Source of the DNA: a virus
Virus record (IMG/VR): IMGVR_UViG_3300046780_000286
Coordinates: 1-52,047 of that record
DNA length: 52,047 nt
Strand: one strand, 5' to 3'
The notes beneath the pieces are model-generated. The model saw nothing but the letters and a program-made list of their open reading frames with translations, did not search any database and was not told the origin of the DNA. This document shows positions 17,493 through 25,542 of this stretch, piece by piece; position 1 is the first letter of the stretch; the number at the start of each line of letters is the position of its first letter. Position numbers and translations under genes: made by a program.

Positions 17493-17843
17493 TTAGAGGG
17501 AAATTCGCTGAGTAATTTCTTTCAACTTACAGTCAATACTTTTGATACTTTTGTAGACGTTGAACAGCTTGATAGAAATATTGCACCCGATAGGTTCTGG
17601 TGTTAAAGGAATGCTATCAGGAGGTGAGGGAATAGTAAGCGCTGGACCAAGCTTATCGCACAGATGCTCTAGTTTTTCGGCTAGAAAATTCATCTCGTTC
17701 TCTAGGATACCTAGCAACTCTGTTACTCGCATCTCGGCATTGATTGGCTTACTTTCTGCCAAGGAGTTTACAAGCTTTGTAGTATCTTGATAGGGATAAT
17801 AGGGTGCATTTTGCCCACCAAGTTTAGCAGAAATGTTACTCAT
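17493..17843 (-). CDS. Hypothetical 116-aa coiled-coil protein
   Basis: A protein with a helical middle (VTELLGILENEMNFLAEKLEHL), a Pro-rich linker (PSPPDSIPLTPEP) and a second short helix. There is no recognised domain. Its start overlaps the stop of the GroES-like gene (ATGA). A small hairpin (CCCTCT/AGAGGG) overlaps its stop codon. Confidence 0.6.
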   Translation of the reverse strand: MSNISAKLGGQNAPYYPYQDTTKLVNSLAESKPINAEMRVTELLGILENEMNFLAEKLEHLCDKLGPALTIPSPPDSIPLTPEPIGCNISIKLFNVYKSIKSIDCKLKEITQRISL

Positions 17844-18136
17844 TTCTTAATCCTCCGCATCACCGCAAAGATTTCTTCTTCCTTAAGAACCCTATGAAGC
17901 ACAGAGCCAACCATAAACGGTGTCCCGGCATGAACGCTATGGATCACTCGATCCCCTACGCAAGCATGATACGGACCGTCTGCGGTTCCAAGTTCGACAA
18001 CTTCTGATTCAAGTTGCGCGACGCGTTGCTCTACGGAATCGGGAATTAGGATCAGTCCGACGTGTTTAGCCTTAGGCGTATCCTTAACTAGATACTTTTT
18101 ACCGGCTGCAAATACTTCAAATCCTTCGTGTTTCAT
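17840..18136 (-). CDS. GroES-like co-chaperonin
   Basis: A 98-aa protein, the length of bacterial GroES (about 97 aa). The order of GroES elements is visible: a first strand (KKYLVKDTP), a GLILIPDS segment in the place of the mobile loop, then SEVVELG (as in GEVLAVG), ACVGDRVI (as in KVGDIVIF), and EEEIFAVM near the end (as in SDILAIV). Known phage versions (T4 gp31 and relatives) replace host GroES so that host GroEL can fold the capsid protein. No GroEL is encoded here, so use of the host chaperonin is inferred. Confidence 0.72.
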   Translation of the reverse strand: MKHEGFEVFAAGKKYLVKDTPKAKHVGLILIPDSVEQRVAQLESEVVELGTADGPYHACVGDRVIHSVHAGTPFMVGSVLHRVLKEEEIFAVMRRIKK

Positions 18137-18142
18137 TTTTTG

Positions 18143-18847
18143 TTATTGCGTTGTTGTTTTTTGTGTGCTGTTCTTATCAATAACCTTCAAAACTTCTGCA
18201 AGGTCATTAGGAATAACCTGGTCCTTGAACCAACCCATAGGGGTTTTTGCCGAGCAGATGCCGTCGGTGTTAGTGATAAAATTGTAAGTCATTCCGGTCG
18301 CCGGCGCGGGAGCTTTCTTGACCGAGGTGTAGAAGACACAGAGGAATTCCTTCTCGACCTTTCCTTCCCATTCTTTTCCATGCACGAAGAGTCGACGCGC
18401 TGTGGTTTCGCCGCCGGATTCTGAGGAAATCTTAAGGGTTTCTGGAATCCCTGTAACGATGAAAATCTGTTCAGTTGAGCGAAGAGAATTCAATAAGTCT
18501 CGCACTCCTGCCGAGTATGCTTTGTAGATGTCGTAGCCTTTGTATGCGGCGGAACATTCAGCGAGATTGTGCTCGAAGAATTTTGTAATAGAATCAAGCA
18601 CAACGTACCTGATGGCTTTGTTCTTTTTCGCGTTGATGATGGCGCGGGCTACGTCAGTCATGGTCTTAGCCGCGACATAGTTCTCGCCCATTTTCGAGTA
18701 GTCAAATGGCAGACCTTTGCACTCGTTGTCGATGAATAGTGTTCGCGTCCAGTCGAGATTCCTCAGCGATGTGGATTTACCGGTGCCTGAGTCACCTATG
18801 ATTGCGACTAGTGGTTGAGGGAATGTTATCATATTAGCGACGTTCAA
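18143..18847 (-). CDS. Sak4-like RecA-fold ATPase
   Basis: A 234-aa protein with Walker A GDSGTGKST at residues 18-26, Walker B-like RYVVLDSITKFFE, and a FIVTGIPE strand. This is the layout of phage AAA_24/Sak4 proteins, which anneal single strands during recombination together with an SSB. The neighbours, an SSB-like gene and a Cas4-like nuclease, are the usual partners. It ends in a Thr/Gln-rich tail. Catalytic residues appear intact. Confidence 0.75.
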   Translation of the reverse strand: MNVANMITFPQPLVAIIGDSGTGKSTSLRNLDWTRTLFIDNECKGLPFDYSKMGENYVAAKTMTDVARAIINAKKNKAIRYVVLDSITKFFEHNLAECSAAYKGYDIYKAYSAGVRDLLNSLRSTEQIFIVTGIPETLKISSESGGETTARRLFVHGKEWEGKVEKEFLCVFYTSVKKAPAPATGMTYNFITNTDGICSAKTPMGWFKDQVIPNDLAEVLKVIDKNSTQKTTTQ

Positions 18848-19145
18848 TGATGCGTTTGTTTACGTAATCAGTAAGTTTGCTGGCTAAGTCTTCTACCTTC
18901 TGAAATTCCTTAATCATTTCTGTGAAGTCATAGCTGTAAAACGTAGGTCTTTTCACGTCCAGGGCATCTCGCTGGCAAGCGTGACAGAAATGCATGTCAA
19001 TCTCGAAACCATCGCCATCTATATTAGTGCTGATATTTATTCCTTTGTAGCCAGAATAGAATTGCTTCGTAGGCAAAGTAATAATTCCTCTTAACGGTTC
19101 TTTCTCACATTCTTTTTGGCACTTGTCACAAAATGTCTTAGTCAT
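18834..19145 (-). CDS. Small zinc-binding protein
   Basis: A 103-aa protein with CDKCQKEC at the N-terminus and CHACQRD at about residue 53, giving a four-Cys zinc site around a beta-sheet, then a helical C-terminus (IKEFQKVEDLASKLTDYVNK). It overlaps the Sak4-like gene start by 14 nt. The leader is A-rich (AAAAATAACAACA) without a Shine-Dalgarno. Role unknown. Confidence 0.65.
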   Translation of the reverse strand: MTKTFCDKCQKECEKEPLRGIITLPTKQFYSGYKGINISTNIDGDGFEIDMHFCHACQRDALDVKRPTFYSYDFTEMIKEFQKVEDLASKLTDYVNKRIIERR

Positions 19146-19150
19146 TGTTG

Positions 19151-20068
19151 TTATTTTTCAGTTGTATTTTTTCCATGCTGCCTAGGATCATGTGTCCTAG
19201 TCAGAAAGAGTTTGTCTTTAATCACATCGTACATTTCCGTACGCGCATGACAGAGAACATTGTAATCACACCTAGGACAGAGGTTCTTAATCCAGCCGTC
19301 GCGATTAGGAGATTCGTCGGAGAGAATTGGCAAGAGCATCCTTGAGAGAAGGTCCCTAAGCTCCATTTCAAAATCCGCGAAGACTTCCTCCGTGAAAGAT
19401 TTTGCGTCGCCGACTTTCCACTTTGCGGGTTTAGTCGTCAAGTGGCCTATGACAGGAGTTGAAGTAATCTTAAGCGACCTAGCCGCATCGGCCATTGTCT
19501 TATCAGAGAAGATATTATAGGCGAACTTCCACAAGACCCAAGGATAGAAGATGAACTGCACATCGTTATTGTATCCGGCAAGTGCTTCTTCGGACTTCCA
19601 TTTTTTCGTGGTCTTATAATCAAAAACTCTCAACGTATCGTTCGTAAAGGACAGATGATCCATCGTGCCGCAGACTAGAATCGTGTAGCGTTTTCCAGCA
19701 ACTACGGTTTCTAGCCACGGAACCTCGAAGTAGAATTCTTCAGCCGATTTACCGAAGATAACTGCTGGCGCTGGAAGTAGGTTCGAGGGGTATGCGGAAC
19801 AGAGTCCGACTACTAGACGCTCGTCAACAGCTGTGGACTTTGCGTAATCCGTAGCCGCTTTCAACGCACCTAGCATGTCCTCGCGTTGCTTAGAAATGAA
19901 CAGATGAACGGAGGTTCCTAGCGCGTAGGATTCGTTGATAGCTTTAGTGCGTAGTCCTTTAAGTGTGAACGAGAAAGCGGTCTGGCAAAAAGATTTCTTT
20001 AGCAACGATGCATCAACCCTAATGACGGTTGAATCTGGTGCGATAGTTTCGGTGAAGGTAAATGTCAT
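19151..20068 (-). CDS. Cas4/RecB-like PD-(D/E)XK nuclease with Fe-S cysteines
   Basis: A 305-aa protein. Motifs in order: Cys28; GTSVH with His55; GTMDH with Asp137; FDYKTTK with Asp150 and Lys152; the QFIFYP helix (Gln171, Tyr175); and Cys264, Cys267 and Cys273 near the C-terminus. One N-terminal and three C-terminal cysteines form the iron-sulphur cluster of the AddB/Cas4 nuclease type. It is expected to resect DNA ends to feed the Sak4/SSB pair downstream. All catalytic positions are intact. Confidence 0.82.
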   Translation of the reverse strand: MTFTFTETIAPDSTVIRVDASLLKKSFCQTAFSFTLKGLRTKAINESYALGTSVHLFISKQREDMLGALKAATDYAKSTAVDERLVVGLCSAYPSNLLPAPAVIFGKSAEEFYFEVPWLETVVAGKRYTILVCGTMDHLSFTNDTLRVFDYKTTKKWKSEEALAGYNNDVQFIFYPWVLWKFAYNIFSDKTMADAARSLKITSTPVIGHLTTKPAKWKVGDAKSFTEEVFADFEMELRDLLSRMLLPILSDESPNRDGWIKNLCPRCDYNVLCHARTEMYDVIKDKLFLTRTHDPRQHGKNTTEK

Positions 20069-20073
20069 AGCTG

Positions 20074-20283
20074 TTATCGGACTCGTCGTGTTAGTTTAAC
20101 CGCATTCTTAACCGGCTCGGTTTCAATTCCCATAAGCTTCGCAAGTTTATCAGCCATTACTTCTGTGTGTGGTTTAATCCCAAGAGGTCTAGTGTAAGGG
20201 AAATAAACCGCTAGATATTCCTCCAGTTTCTTATCGGTGATCGTATCCAAAGAAGGCATTGCTAAGAGTTCTTCGATAGTCAT
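20074..20283 (-). CDS. Hypothetical 69-aa protein
   Basis: A helical, charged protein (MTIEELLAMPSLDTITDKK) with a basic C-terminus (LTRRVR). It is coupled to the next upstream gene by an ATGA overlap and lies 5 nt before the Cas4-like gene. No family recognised. Confidence 0.6.
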   Translation of the reverse strand: MTIEELLAMPSLDTITDKKLEEYLAVYFPYTRPLGIKPHTEVMADKLAKLMGIETEPVKNAVKLTRRVR

Positions 20284-20480
20284 TTGGATTGGGTGAAGTA
20301 GCGATGGGCTAGGTTGAACATATCGTGTTCTTCAGCGTTTGTTCGTAGTTCTGAAAACCTCTTGCACATCTCCACAAGAAGCTCGGCTTCTCGCGCGTCA
20401 ATGAACGTGGCATAGAGTCGGCCGTCAGACCAGCGAACAGCGTGCGGATTTGTTTTATCTAGGACGAGTTTTTGTTTCAT
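20280..20480 (-). CDS. Hypothetical 66-aa protein
   Basis: A small protein (MKQKLVLDKTNPHAVRW) with a helix LLVEMCKRFSEL. ATGA overlaps on both sides place it in the recombination operon. Function unknown. Confidence 0.6.
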   Translation of the reverse strand: MKQKLVLDKTNPHAVRWSDGRLYATFIDAREAELLVEMCKRFSELRTNAEEHDMFNLAHRYFTQSK

Positions 20481-21130
20481 GAGTCAGTCCTTCCTGAATT
20501 CTTAAGACCGATTTCGACAGGAGACATTGCATAAGCTACGAAAACACCATTGTATCCGACAGATATGTCGCACATAAAGCTACCGGTTGAGTCAACTAGT
20601 TCTTCTAGTTCACGTTTTGAATCAGGATCAATCGACAGGATTCTGTGGAACCGAGGACGTTTGTTCTTATCGACGCCATCGTACGACGTTCGCGAGAACC
20701 ACTGGATCACATCGCCTTTGAGCTTCTCGACCTCGGCGATTTTACGTGTCGCGCTTGGCGGAATATCAGAAGGTCCCGGCGTGGTAGCATTAGAGTTTAC
20801 CGAAGCAACCAAATCGACAGCTTTCTTTCTCGCGTACCCCAGCATGAATCCACGCTCGTCGGGAGTTTTGTATAGACCGACTCGCTCGACGAGTTCTTGC
20901 TGTTCTGCTGTACCCATTTCCCTTAACCACCTCAAACCACCATTGAGTTTAGAATAGAGTGTAGTTTTTGGGCACTTGAGTCGCACGCTATCCCATTCGA
21001 GCAAGGGCTCTCCGTTAGCACGCCAAGCGGCAAGTTCTTTCCATAGACTAGCACCGTATCGTTCATCGAAGTAGGGGATTTTAGAGGGATTGTATTCCCG
21101 TGGGGATAGGGAAGATTTTGTTAGGCGCAT
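20477..21130 (-). CDS. Hypothetical 217-aa protein
   Basis: The N-terminal half has an HTH-like helical stretch (KCPKTTLYSKLNGGLRWLRE) and the C-terminal half is beta-rich (PRFHRILSIDPDSKRELEE, then CDISVGYNGVFVAYAMS). It could be a DNA-binding accessory protein of the recombination operon, but no family is recognised. Confidence 0.55.
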   Translation of the reverse strand: MRLTKSSLSPREYNPSKIPYFDERYGASLWKELAAWRANGEPLLEWDSVRLKCPKTTLYSKLNGGLRWLREMGTAEQQELVERVGLYKTPDERGFMLGYARKKAVDLVASVNSNATTPGPSDIPPSATRKIAEVEKLKGDVIQWFSRTSYDGVDKNKRPRFHRILSIDPDSKRELEELVDSTGSFMCDISVGYNGVFVAYAMSPVEIGLKNSGRTDS

Positions 21131-21135
21131 AGATG

Positions 21136-21339
21136 TTAGGTGATAGAAGTTTTAACCTGCCCGACTATTACCCAATTAGTTTTTGGGCTGTGCTTGCGAG
21201 CCAATTCTAAAAGATGCACAGCTTCTGGTAATTCCTTTACTACCCCACCAAAACTATCCTGACCCATACCACCTTCTTCATTCCAAAAAGCTTCAACTGT
21301 AAAGCTTACGGTATGCTCTGTGACGATTTTAATATTCAT
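21136..21339 (-). CDS. Hypothetical 67-aa protein
   Basis: A short alpha/beta protein (MNIKIVTEHTVSFTVEAFW) with a Gly-rich loop and a terminal strand TNWVIVGQVKTSIT. It is the first gene after the 54-nt gap that follows the sigma-54 activator gene. No family recognised. Confidence 0.55.
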   Translation of the reverse strand: MNIKIVTEHTVSFTVEAFWNEEGGMGQDSFGGVVKELPEAVHLLELARKHSPKTNWVIVGQVKTSIT

Positions 21340-21393
21340 TGTTAAAACATAGAAGCATTTCTAGGACCAAAGTTCTAGAGATTTTTTAATGGG

Positions 21394-22305
21394 TTATAAG
21401 TCTCGAAGACATTCTTCTAATGACATGCCTAGTATGTAAAATCGCACTAGATACGATTCAATTCCCCTAACATTTCCTTCCTCATAACAAGCTCTCGGAA
21501 TTATCTCGTCGCCGGCTTCGACGCGTTTATCTAGGTCTTTATCAAAGACATCCTTGATCCCTAGGTTATCAGCGATCCTGCTTGCGATTGGAATGACATC
21601 GAGAGGTCTATCGCGTAGAGGAGTTGTGCGTAGAACGATCTTGTTGATTCGATGGTACAAGTCACTCCTGAACTCACCCTTCGCGATCATGTCCTTAAGG
21701 TTCTTGTTCGTGGCGAAGACGAACTTGCACTCGACCGTATACTCGGAACTGCCACCTACGGCACGAGCCTGACGAGTTTGAAGAACCCTTAGCAACTTCG
21801 TTTGTTGATTAGGCGGTAGATCACCAACCTCGTCGAAGAAAAGCGTACCAGTTCCAGCCGTTCTGAAGAGACCCTCGGTGGAGTGGTCTGCGCCAGTGAA
21901 CGCGCCTTTCGTGTGACCGAAAAGTAGAGACTCGAATAGACTATCAACAATCCCTGAACAATTCACTGCATGAAAAGAATCCTTCGTGACGATTGTAGTC
22001 CGTCCGATGATTTTCTGCTCATTGTTATTGCCATGGAAGATTCTAGCTAGGAGTTCTTTGCCTGTGCCAGTTTCGCCAAGAATTAATACGGGAAAGTCGA
22101 ACTCGCTAGCATCACGAGCGATTTCTACTACGCGCAACATGGCTGGATCGTAGGTAACGAATTCCGCGATGGCAAGTTTTTGCGGGGTCGGTGCGATCGT
22201 GATGCCTTGACGACGCGCGGCTCCGGCTAGGATGCTATTGACATCGGCGACGGTCTTAGGTGCGACAGGTGTAGTTAAAGTGTCGGCGAATTTGGTTAGT
22301 TTCAT
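21394..22305 (-). CDS. Sigma-54 activator (bEBP) AAA+ protein, stand-alone domain
   Basis: A 303-aa protein with the full NtrC-type AAA+ core: Walker A GETGTGKE (77-84); the sigma-54-contacting loop GAFTGA (134-139); Walker B TLFFDEVGDLP (154-164); sensor I ATN (198-200); arginine fingers in FRSDLYHRI (212, 219); and sensor II GNVRGIE (278-284). Known proteins with this loop remodel the sigma-54 RNA polymerase closed complex with ATP. The N-terminal ~45 residues are too short for a receiver or GAF domain, and there is no C-terminal Fis/HTH domain, so it should be constitutive and act without its own DNA site. It overlaps the helicase gene by ATGA. Its target is host sigma-54, as no sigma factor is encoded. 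Confidence 0.9.
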   Translation of the reverse strand: MKLTKFADTLTTPVAPKTVADVNSILAGAARRQGITIAPTPQKLAIAEFVTYDPAMLRVVEIARDASEFDFPVLILGETGTGKELLARIFHGNNNEQKIIGRTTIVTKDSFHAVNCSGIVDSLFESLLFGHTKGAFTGADHSTEGLFRTAGTGTLFFDEVGDLPPNQQTKLLRVLQTRQARAVGGSSEYTVECKFVFATNKNLKDMIAKGEFRSDLYHRINKIVLRTTPLRDRPLDVIPIASRIADNLGIKDVFDKDLDKRVEAGDEIIPRACYEEGNVRGIESYLVRFYILGMSLEECLRDL

Positions 22306-24509
22306 TCTTCTTCCTCCTCATCAGAATCTTCGTCTGTTATGATCTCTCCGATTTCGACTGCGACTGGTTCGGACAATTTATAGTCCAAAGGTTTGAGTTT
22401 TTCTTTAGCGGCTGCGTCCGCGAGTTTAGATTCTAGGTCTAGGTCTAGGCCAGTAGAAGCCGTAAGTGACGTGAGTTTCTTTACGAGAATAGGTACAACA
22501 TGTTCAGTTACGATCGTTCCCTCGAACAAGACCATCCATTGATATGCATCTGATAAAGTATATTCTCGGTAGATGCGTCCGAATCCTTGCACGAATTCTT
22601 CGGCATAATAACACGGAAACGCGAGCATCGTCCTAGGCCTGACGGTTTCGATCTGTTGATCTAGGTCTAGTCCTGTGCCGGCTTTAGACAAGGTACCAAT
22701 GCAGAACTCCGTTCGGCCTTCTTGGAAGTTGTCGATCTCATCCTGAAGTCCTTCATCGCTCTGAGCATAAAGCTTCATGGTCTTGAGCCACTTGTCCATG
22801 TCCGCCTGTTCCTCGGCAGAACGCTCGGTCTTCATGGCGGTGTTCCAATATTTTGTGGAACGATTATACTTCGCCCGCGCTTTCTTATCGGTCCAGACGA
22901 AGTTTTCATCGGTGGAAACTTTATGATGTTGACGCATCCAGTCATAGACCGACAAGCAGTTCTCGGCTGTGATGTTTGGTTCGCCGCCGTAGATAACGCT
23001 GATACGAGAGCGATCTATACCCCTTTTTGCAAACTCCATAAGGCACATCTTGATAGTCTCCTTATAGCTGCACATGATAACTGGCGCTCGGCCTTTGCCG
23101 TGTTCGATCATCGCGAGTTCGACAACGGACTCGGCGCCTTCGCGCTCGGCGGCTTGTCGGAAATTCCCAAACGCCGTGAGACGTGCGGCCCAGTCGTCTG
23201 GCTCCTTACCATTTTTGCGGCAGAGTTCTAGCCACTTTTCTTGCGCGCGTTCGTAGCGATCCTGAGATTCTTTAGTCTTGAAGTGGATGAACTTAACGCC
23301 GTTGTAGGACTTATGTTTCCTGGGGTCAGCAGGTGGATTAACTATTGCGGAAGCTACGCGATCATAATAGGAGAAGATATTTGCGACGGTATGTTCACCC
23401 CTAACGAGTCGTGTTAGACTTCCTTCACCAACTTGCCGACCGAAGTTCGGCCAAGAGATATCATCTACGATCGAACCACCCCAAGAAAGCTGACTCGCGA
23501 GACCGAAAAGCTTGAGATCTTCGCCGATGATGGCTGGCGTGGCAGACATGAAAAGGAACTTCGTACTTGGGGAGATAAAACCTAGTGCCCTTTTAAATGC
23601 CGCTGAGCCCTTGCGTTTGAGCTTATGGCTCTCGTCGAAGATTACAAGCGCAGGTTTTCCTAGCTTGAATTTGAATGCTTGTTCTGGTTCGTTGTTATAG
23701 GGATTAACCCTAGTGTATTCGGTAAAGAGTTCTCTCATCGAGGAAGACCTCAATTCGGAATAGGTCCTAACGATGATGTCATTCTCTAGATGCTGTCCCA
23801 ATCCACAGCGTATTAGTTCGCGAGTGAACTTGATCTTCGTAGCTTTCGGTACGATACATATGACATTCCACAGCGGCATGTTCTTGCCGTTTCCGAAACC
23901 GTAATAGTCATTTTTAAGGAGATCATCAATGACTGCGGCGGCTATGATAGTCTTGCCAGTACCAGTTCCAAGTGGCAAGAGTACCGAGGAGGACTTGCGC
24001 TGGACGAAAAGAGCGTGTCGGATTTTGAACAGACATTTCTTTTGCCTAGGTTTAAGAGTCCTAGCACCTAGCTTTACTGTTCCGAGTTCATCGGATGTGG
24101 GAATTTTGACTGGTCCATCAGGCGTGTACACGACGTCGGTTTTAACGTCGAAGTTAGCAACTGGTGCAGGTTCTACGAAAGACTTCTGCGACTCTGTCAC
24201 GGCCATCTCGACAAAATGGTCGCAGAATTTGAGCACGTTTAGATAGGTGCAAGGAATAGACTTGAACGAGATAGGAACGACTACGCTGTACCTAACAGTT
24301 AGATCATCCCAGGATTTGAACCTGATATCTTTCGCGTAATTCGCTATTGCTTTTGTCCTAGCGACCGCTGCTGAGCGTGCGGCGGCGGTGTTTTGATCGT
24401 CTAACGAGAGACTAGAATGTGACGATGGCTGACTAGCCTTCTTGCTAGGCGCTACTGGAATCTTGCTAGGAATACTAGCTGACACTAGACCGCTTCGGAT
24501 TATTTTCAT
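22302..24509 (-). CDS. SF2 DNA helicase
   Basis: A 735-aa protein. Walker A GTGTGKT (181-187), DESH (292-295), motif III SATP (322-325), and motif VI-like QGFGRIYRE near residue 670, preceded by GTLSKAGTGLDLD. The DESH box and layout match phage SF2 helicases related to the UvsW/A18 type. The N-terminal 60 residues are Ser/Ala/Lys-rich and probably disordered; the last 15 are almost all Asp/Glu. It is likely used for branch migration or replication. It overlaps both neighbours by ATGA. Confidence 0.85.
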   Translation of the reverse strand: MKIIRSGLVSASIPSKIPVAPSKKASQPSSHSSLSLDDQNTAAARSAAVARTKAIANYAKDIRFKSWDDLTVRYSVVVPISFKSIPCTYLNVLKFCDHFVEMAVTESQKSFVEPAPVANFDVKTDVVYTPDGPVKIPTSDELGTVKLGARTLKPRQKKCLFKIRHALFVQRKSSSVLLPLGTGTGKTIIAAAVIDDLLKNDYYGFGNGKNMPLWNVICIVPKATKIKFTRELIRCGLGQHLENDIIVRTYSELRSSSMRELFTEYTRVNPYNNEPEQAFKFKLGKPALVIFDESHKLKRKGSAAFKRALGFISPSTKFLFMSATPAIIGEDLKLFGLASQLSWGGSIVDDISWPNFGRQVGEGSLTRLVRGEHTVANIFSYYDRVASAIVNPPADPRKHKSYNGVKFIHFKTKESQDRYERAQEKWLELCRKNGKEPDDWAARLTAFGNFRQAAEREGAESVVELAMIEHGKGRAPVIMCSYKETIKMCLMEFAKRGIDRSRISVIYGGEPNITAENCLSVYDWMRQHHKVSTDENFVWTDKKARAKYNRSTKYWNTAMKTERSAEEQADMDKWLKTMKLYAQSDEGLQDEIDNFQEGRTEFCIGTLSKAGTGLDLDQQIETVRPRTMLAFPCYYAEEFVQGFGRIYREYTLSDAYQWMVLFEGTIVTEHVVPILVKKLTSLTASTGLDLDLESKLADAAAKEKLKPLDYKLSEPVAVEIGEIITDEDSDEEEEE

Positions 24510-25045
24510 TGTGTTACCTTATCAACTTCTGCAATAAAGAGTTTGATTTTCTCTACGTCGTACTTAGCTCTGATAGAGAACTCGATTATCTGATTGAAGA
24601 ACTGTTCTCTGTTATGCTTTCCGAATCGACGCCCTAGGCGCTCGGCACAGAGGCTTGCTTCTTCAATACAAGCTTCCTTGATTCTCAGGTCTCTGCGCCA
24701 TTCAGAATCCTCATACTTGGACAAGCGGGATTTCTCTTGCGACTCGTTCCAAGTGATCGGTGTCCAAGCTGTGTAAACTGCGAGAGCTTTTGTTATATGA
24801 GGAATAAACAACTCGACGTCACTCTGCAAGGTTTTGGAGTAAGTGAACAAATCCACTGGATAAGAGATGACTTTTATGATCGCGCCATCTTTATCCTGCG
24901 CGCGAATCTGTTCAGCTAACTCCTGCTTGATAACAGTACAGTCTGGAAGAGCAGACGTGTTTCGCATTAGCCATGCGCGCTCTAGCGCGAGGTCGTCATC
25001 AATATCTAGCAGCGCTCTGAGGTCTGTTATGGAGAGGGTTATCAT
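24506..25045 (-). CDS. Hypothetical 179-aa protein
   Basis: Start ATG 25045 (MITLSITDLRALLDIDDDL) is chosen because it overlaps the stop of the Cys-rich 58-aa gene (ATGA). The protein is helical and charged, with SEWRRDLRIKEACIEEASL in the middle. No family is recognised. It lies next to the helicase and may be an accessory subunit. Confidence 0.6.
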   Translation of the reverse strand: MITLSITDLRALLDIDDDLALERAWLMRNTSALPDCTVIKQELAEQIRAQDKDGAIIKVISYPVDLFTYSKTLQSDVELFIPHITKALAVYTAWTPITWNESQEKSRLSKYEDSEWRRDLRIKEACIEEASLCAERLGRRFGKHNREQFFNQIIEFSIRAKYDVEKIKLFIAEVDKVTQ

Positions 25046-25218
25046 CTTGCCAGAGGTAAAGGATTCGGCCGGCACCAAAAACAGTCTGTCGTACGCTGTG
25101 GTTTAGTACAGCCCTTTTTATAACAGTAGGCAGAATTCTTCTCTCTACAACGCAGACATCTGTGTGAGTGACGCTTTCTAGGAAAGGGTCCGGTGTATTC
25201 AACGAGGAGGTTTGTCAT
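25042..25218 (-). CDS. Cys-rich zinc-finger-like protein, 58 aa
   Basis: Start ATG 25218 is chosen (MTNLLVEYTGPFP). A basic region RKRHSHR is followed by CLRC, CYKKGC and CFWC, enough for a zinc finger. The basic patch suggests nucleic-acid binding. It is coupled to the downstream gene by ATGA. Confidence 0.6.
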   Translation of the reverse strand: MTNLLVEYTGPFPRKRHSHRCLRCREKNSAYCYKKGCTKPQRTTDCFWCRPNPLPLAR

Positions 25219-25219
25219 A

Positions 25220-25459
25220 TTATTTTTGATCTTCAATGACATCAATACGCGCGATTAGTTCGGCATCTTTAACCTGCTTTACAGTAAGTCCAATACTTCG
25301 TCCATACTCTTTCAGCTTATTCATTTCACGCGTGGTTTTCCAACGACGTTCTTGCACAAGTTTAAAAAGTCTACGAGCCTCATTGCGATGGTCAATGAGA
25401 AGCTGCAACATCTCCAATTCTAGCGCGAGGATTGCTGTGCCCTGTTTTAATGGCTTCAT
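25220..25459 (-). CDS. Hypothetical 79-aa helical protein
   Basis: A charged helical protein (LELEMLQLLIDHRNEARRLF). Its start codon lies directly on the U-tract of the terminator at 25473-25503, so its mRNA leader is the terminator itself. No family recognised. Confidence 0.6.
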   Translation of the reverse strand: MKPLKQGTAILALELEMLQLLIDHRNEARRLFKLVQERRWKTTREMNKLKEYGRSIGLTVKQVKDAELIARIDVIEDQK

Positions 25460-25503
25460 AAAAAAGAAAAAAGCCCTCTAGTAATGGTTAGTCACTAGAG
25501 GGC
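25460..25503 (-). terminator. Strong intrinsic terminator touching the next start codon
   Basis: On the minus strand a 10-bp stem (GCCCTCTAGT/ACTAGAGGGC, 25473-25482 with 25494-25503) with an 11-nt loop is followed by TTTTTTCTTTTTT and then immediately ATG 25459. It ends the transcript of the 217-aa gene at 25543. There is no room for a promoter before the next gene. Confidence 0.9.
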
Positions 25504-25542
25504 CACAGTTTGTTGCGTTTTGGTTCCTACCGTTTCGTTCCT

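Noticed and set aside
21355-21371. Minus-strand GG-N10-GC match (TTGGTCC ... ATGCT) just after the sigma-54 activator gene
   Set aside because: The implied start would leave only about 4 nt before the next ATG, and it overlaps a small hairpin; weak match, probably chance.
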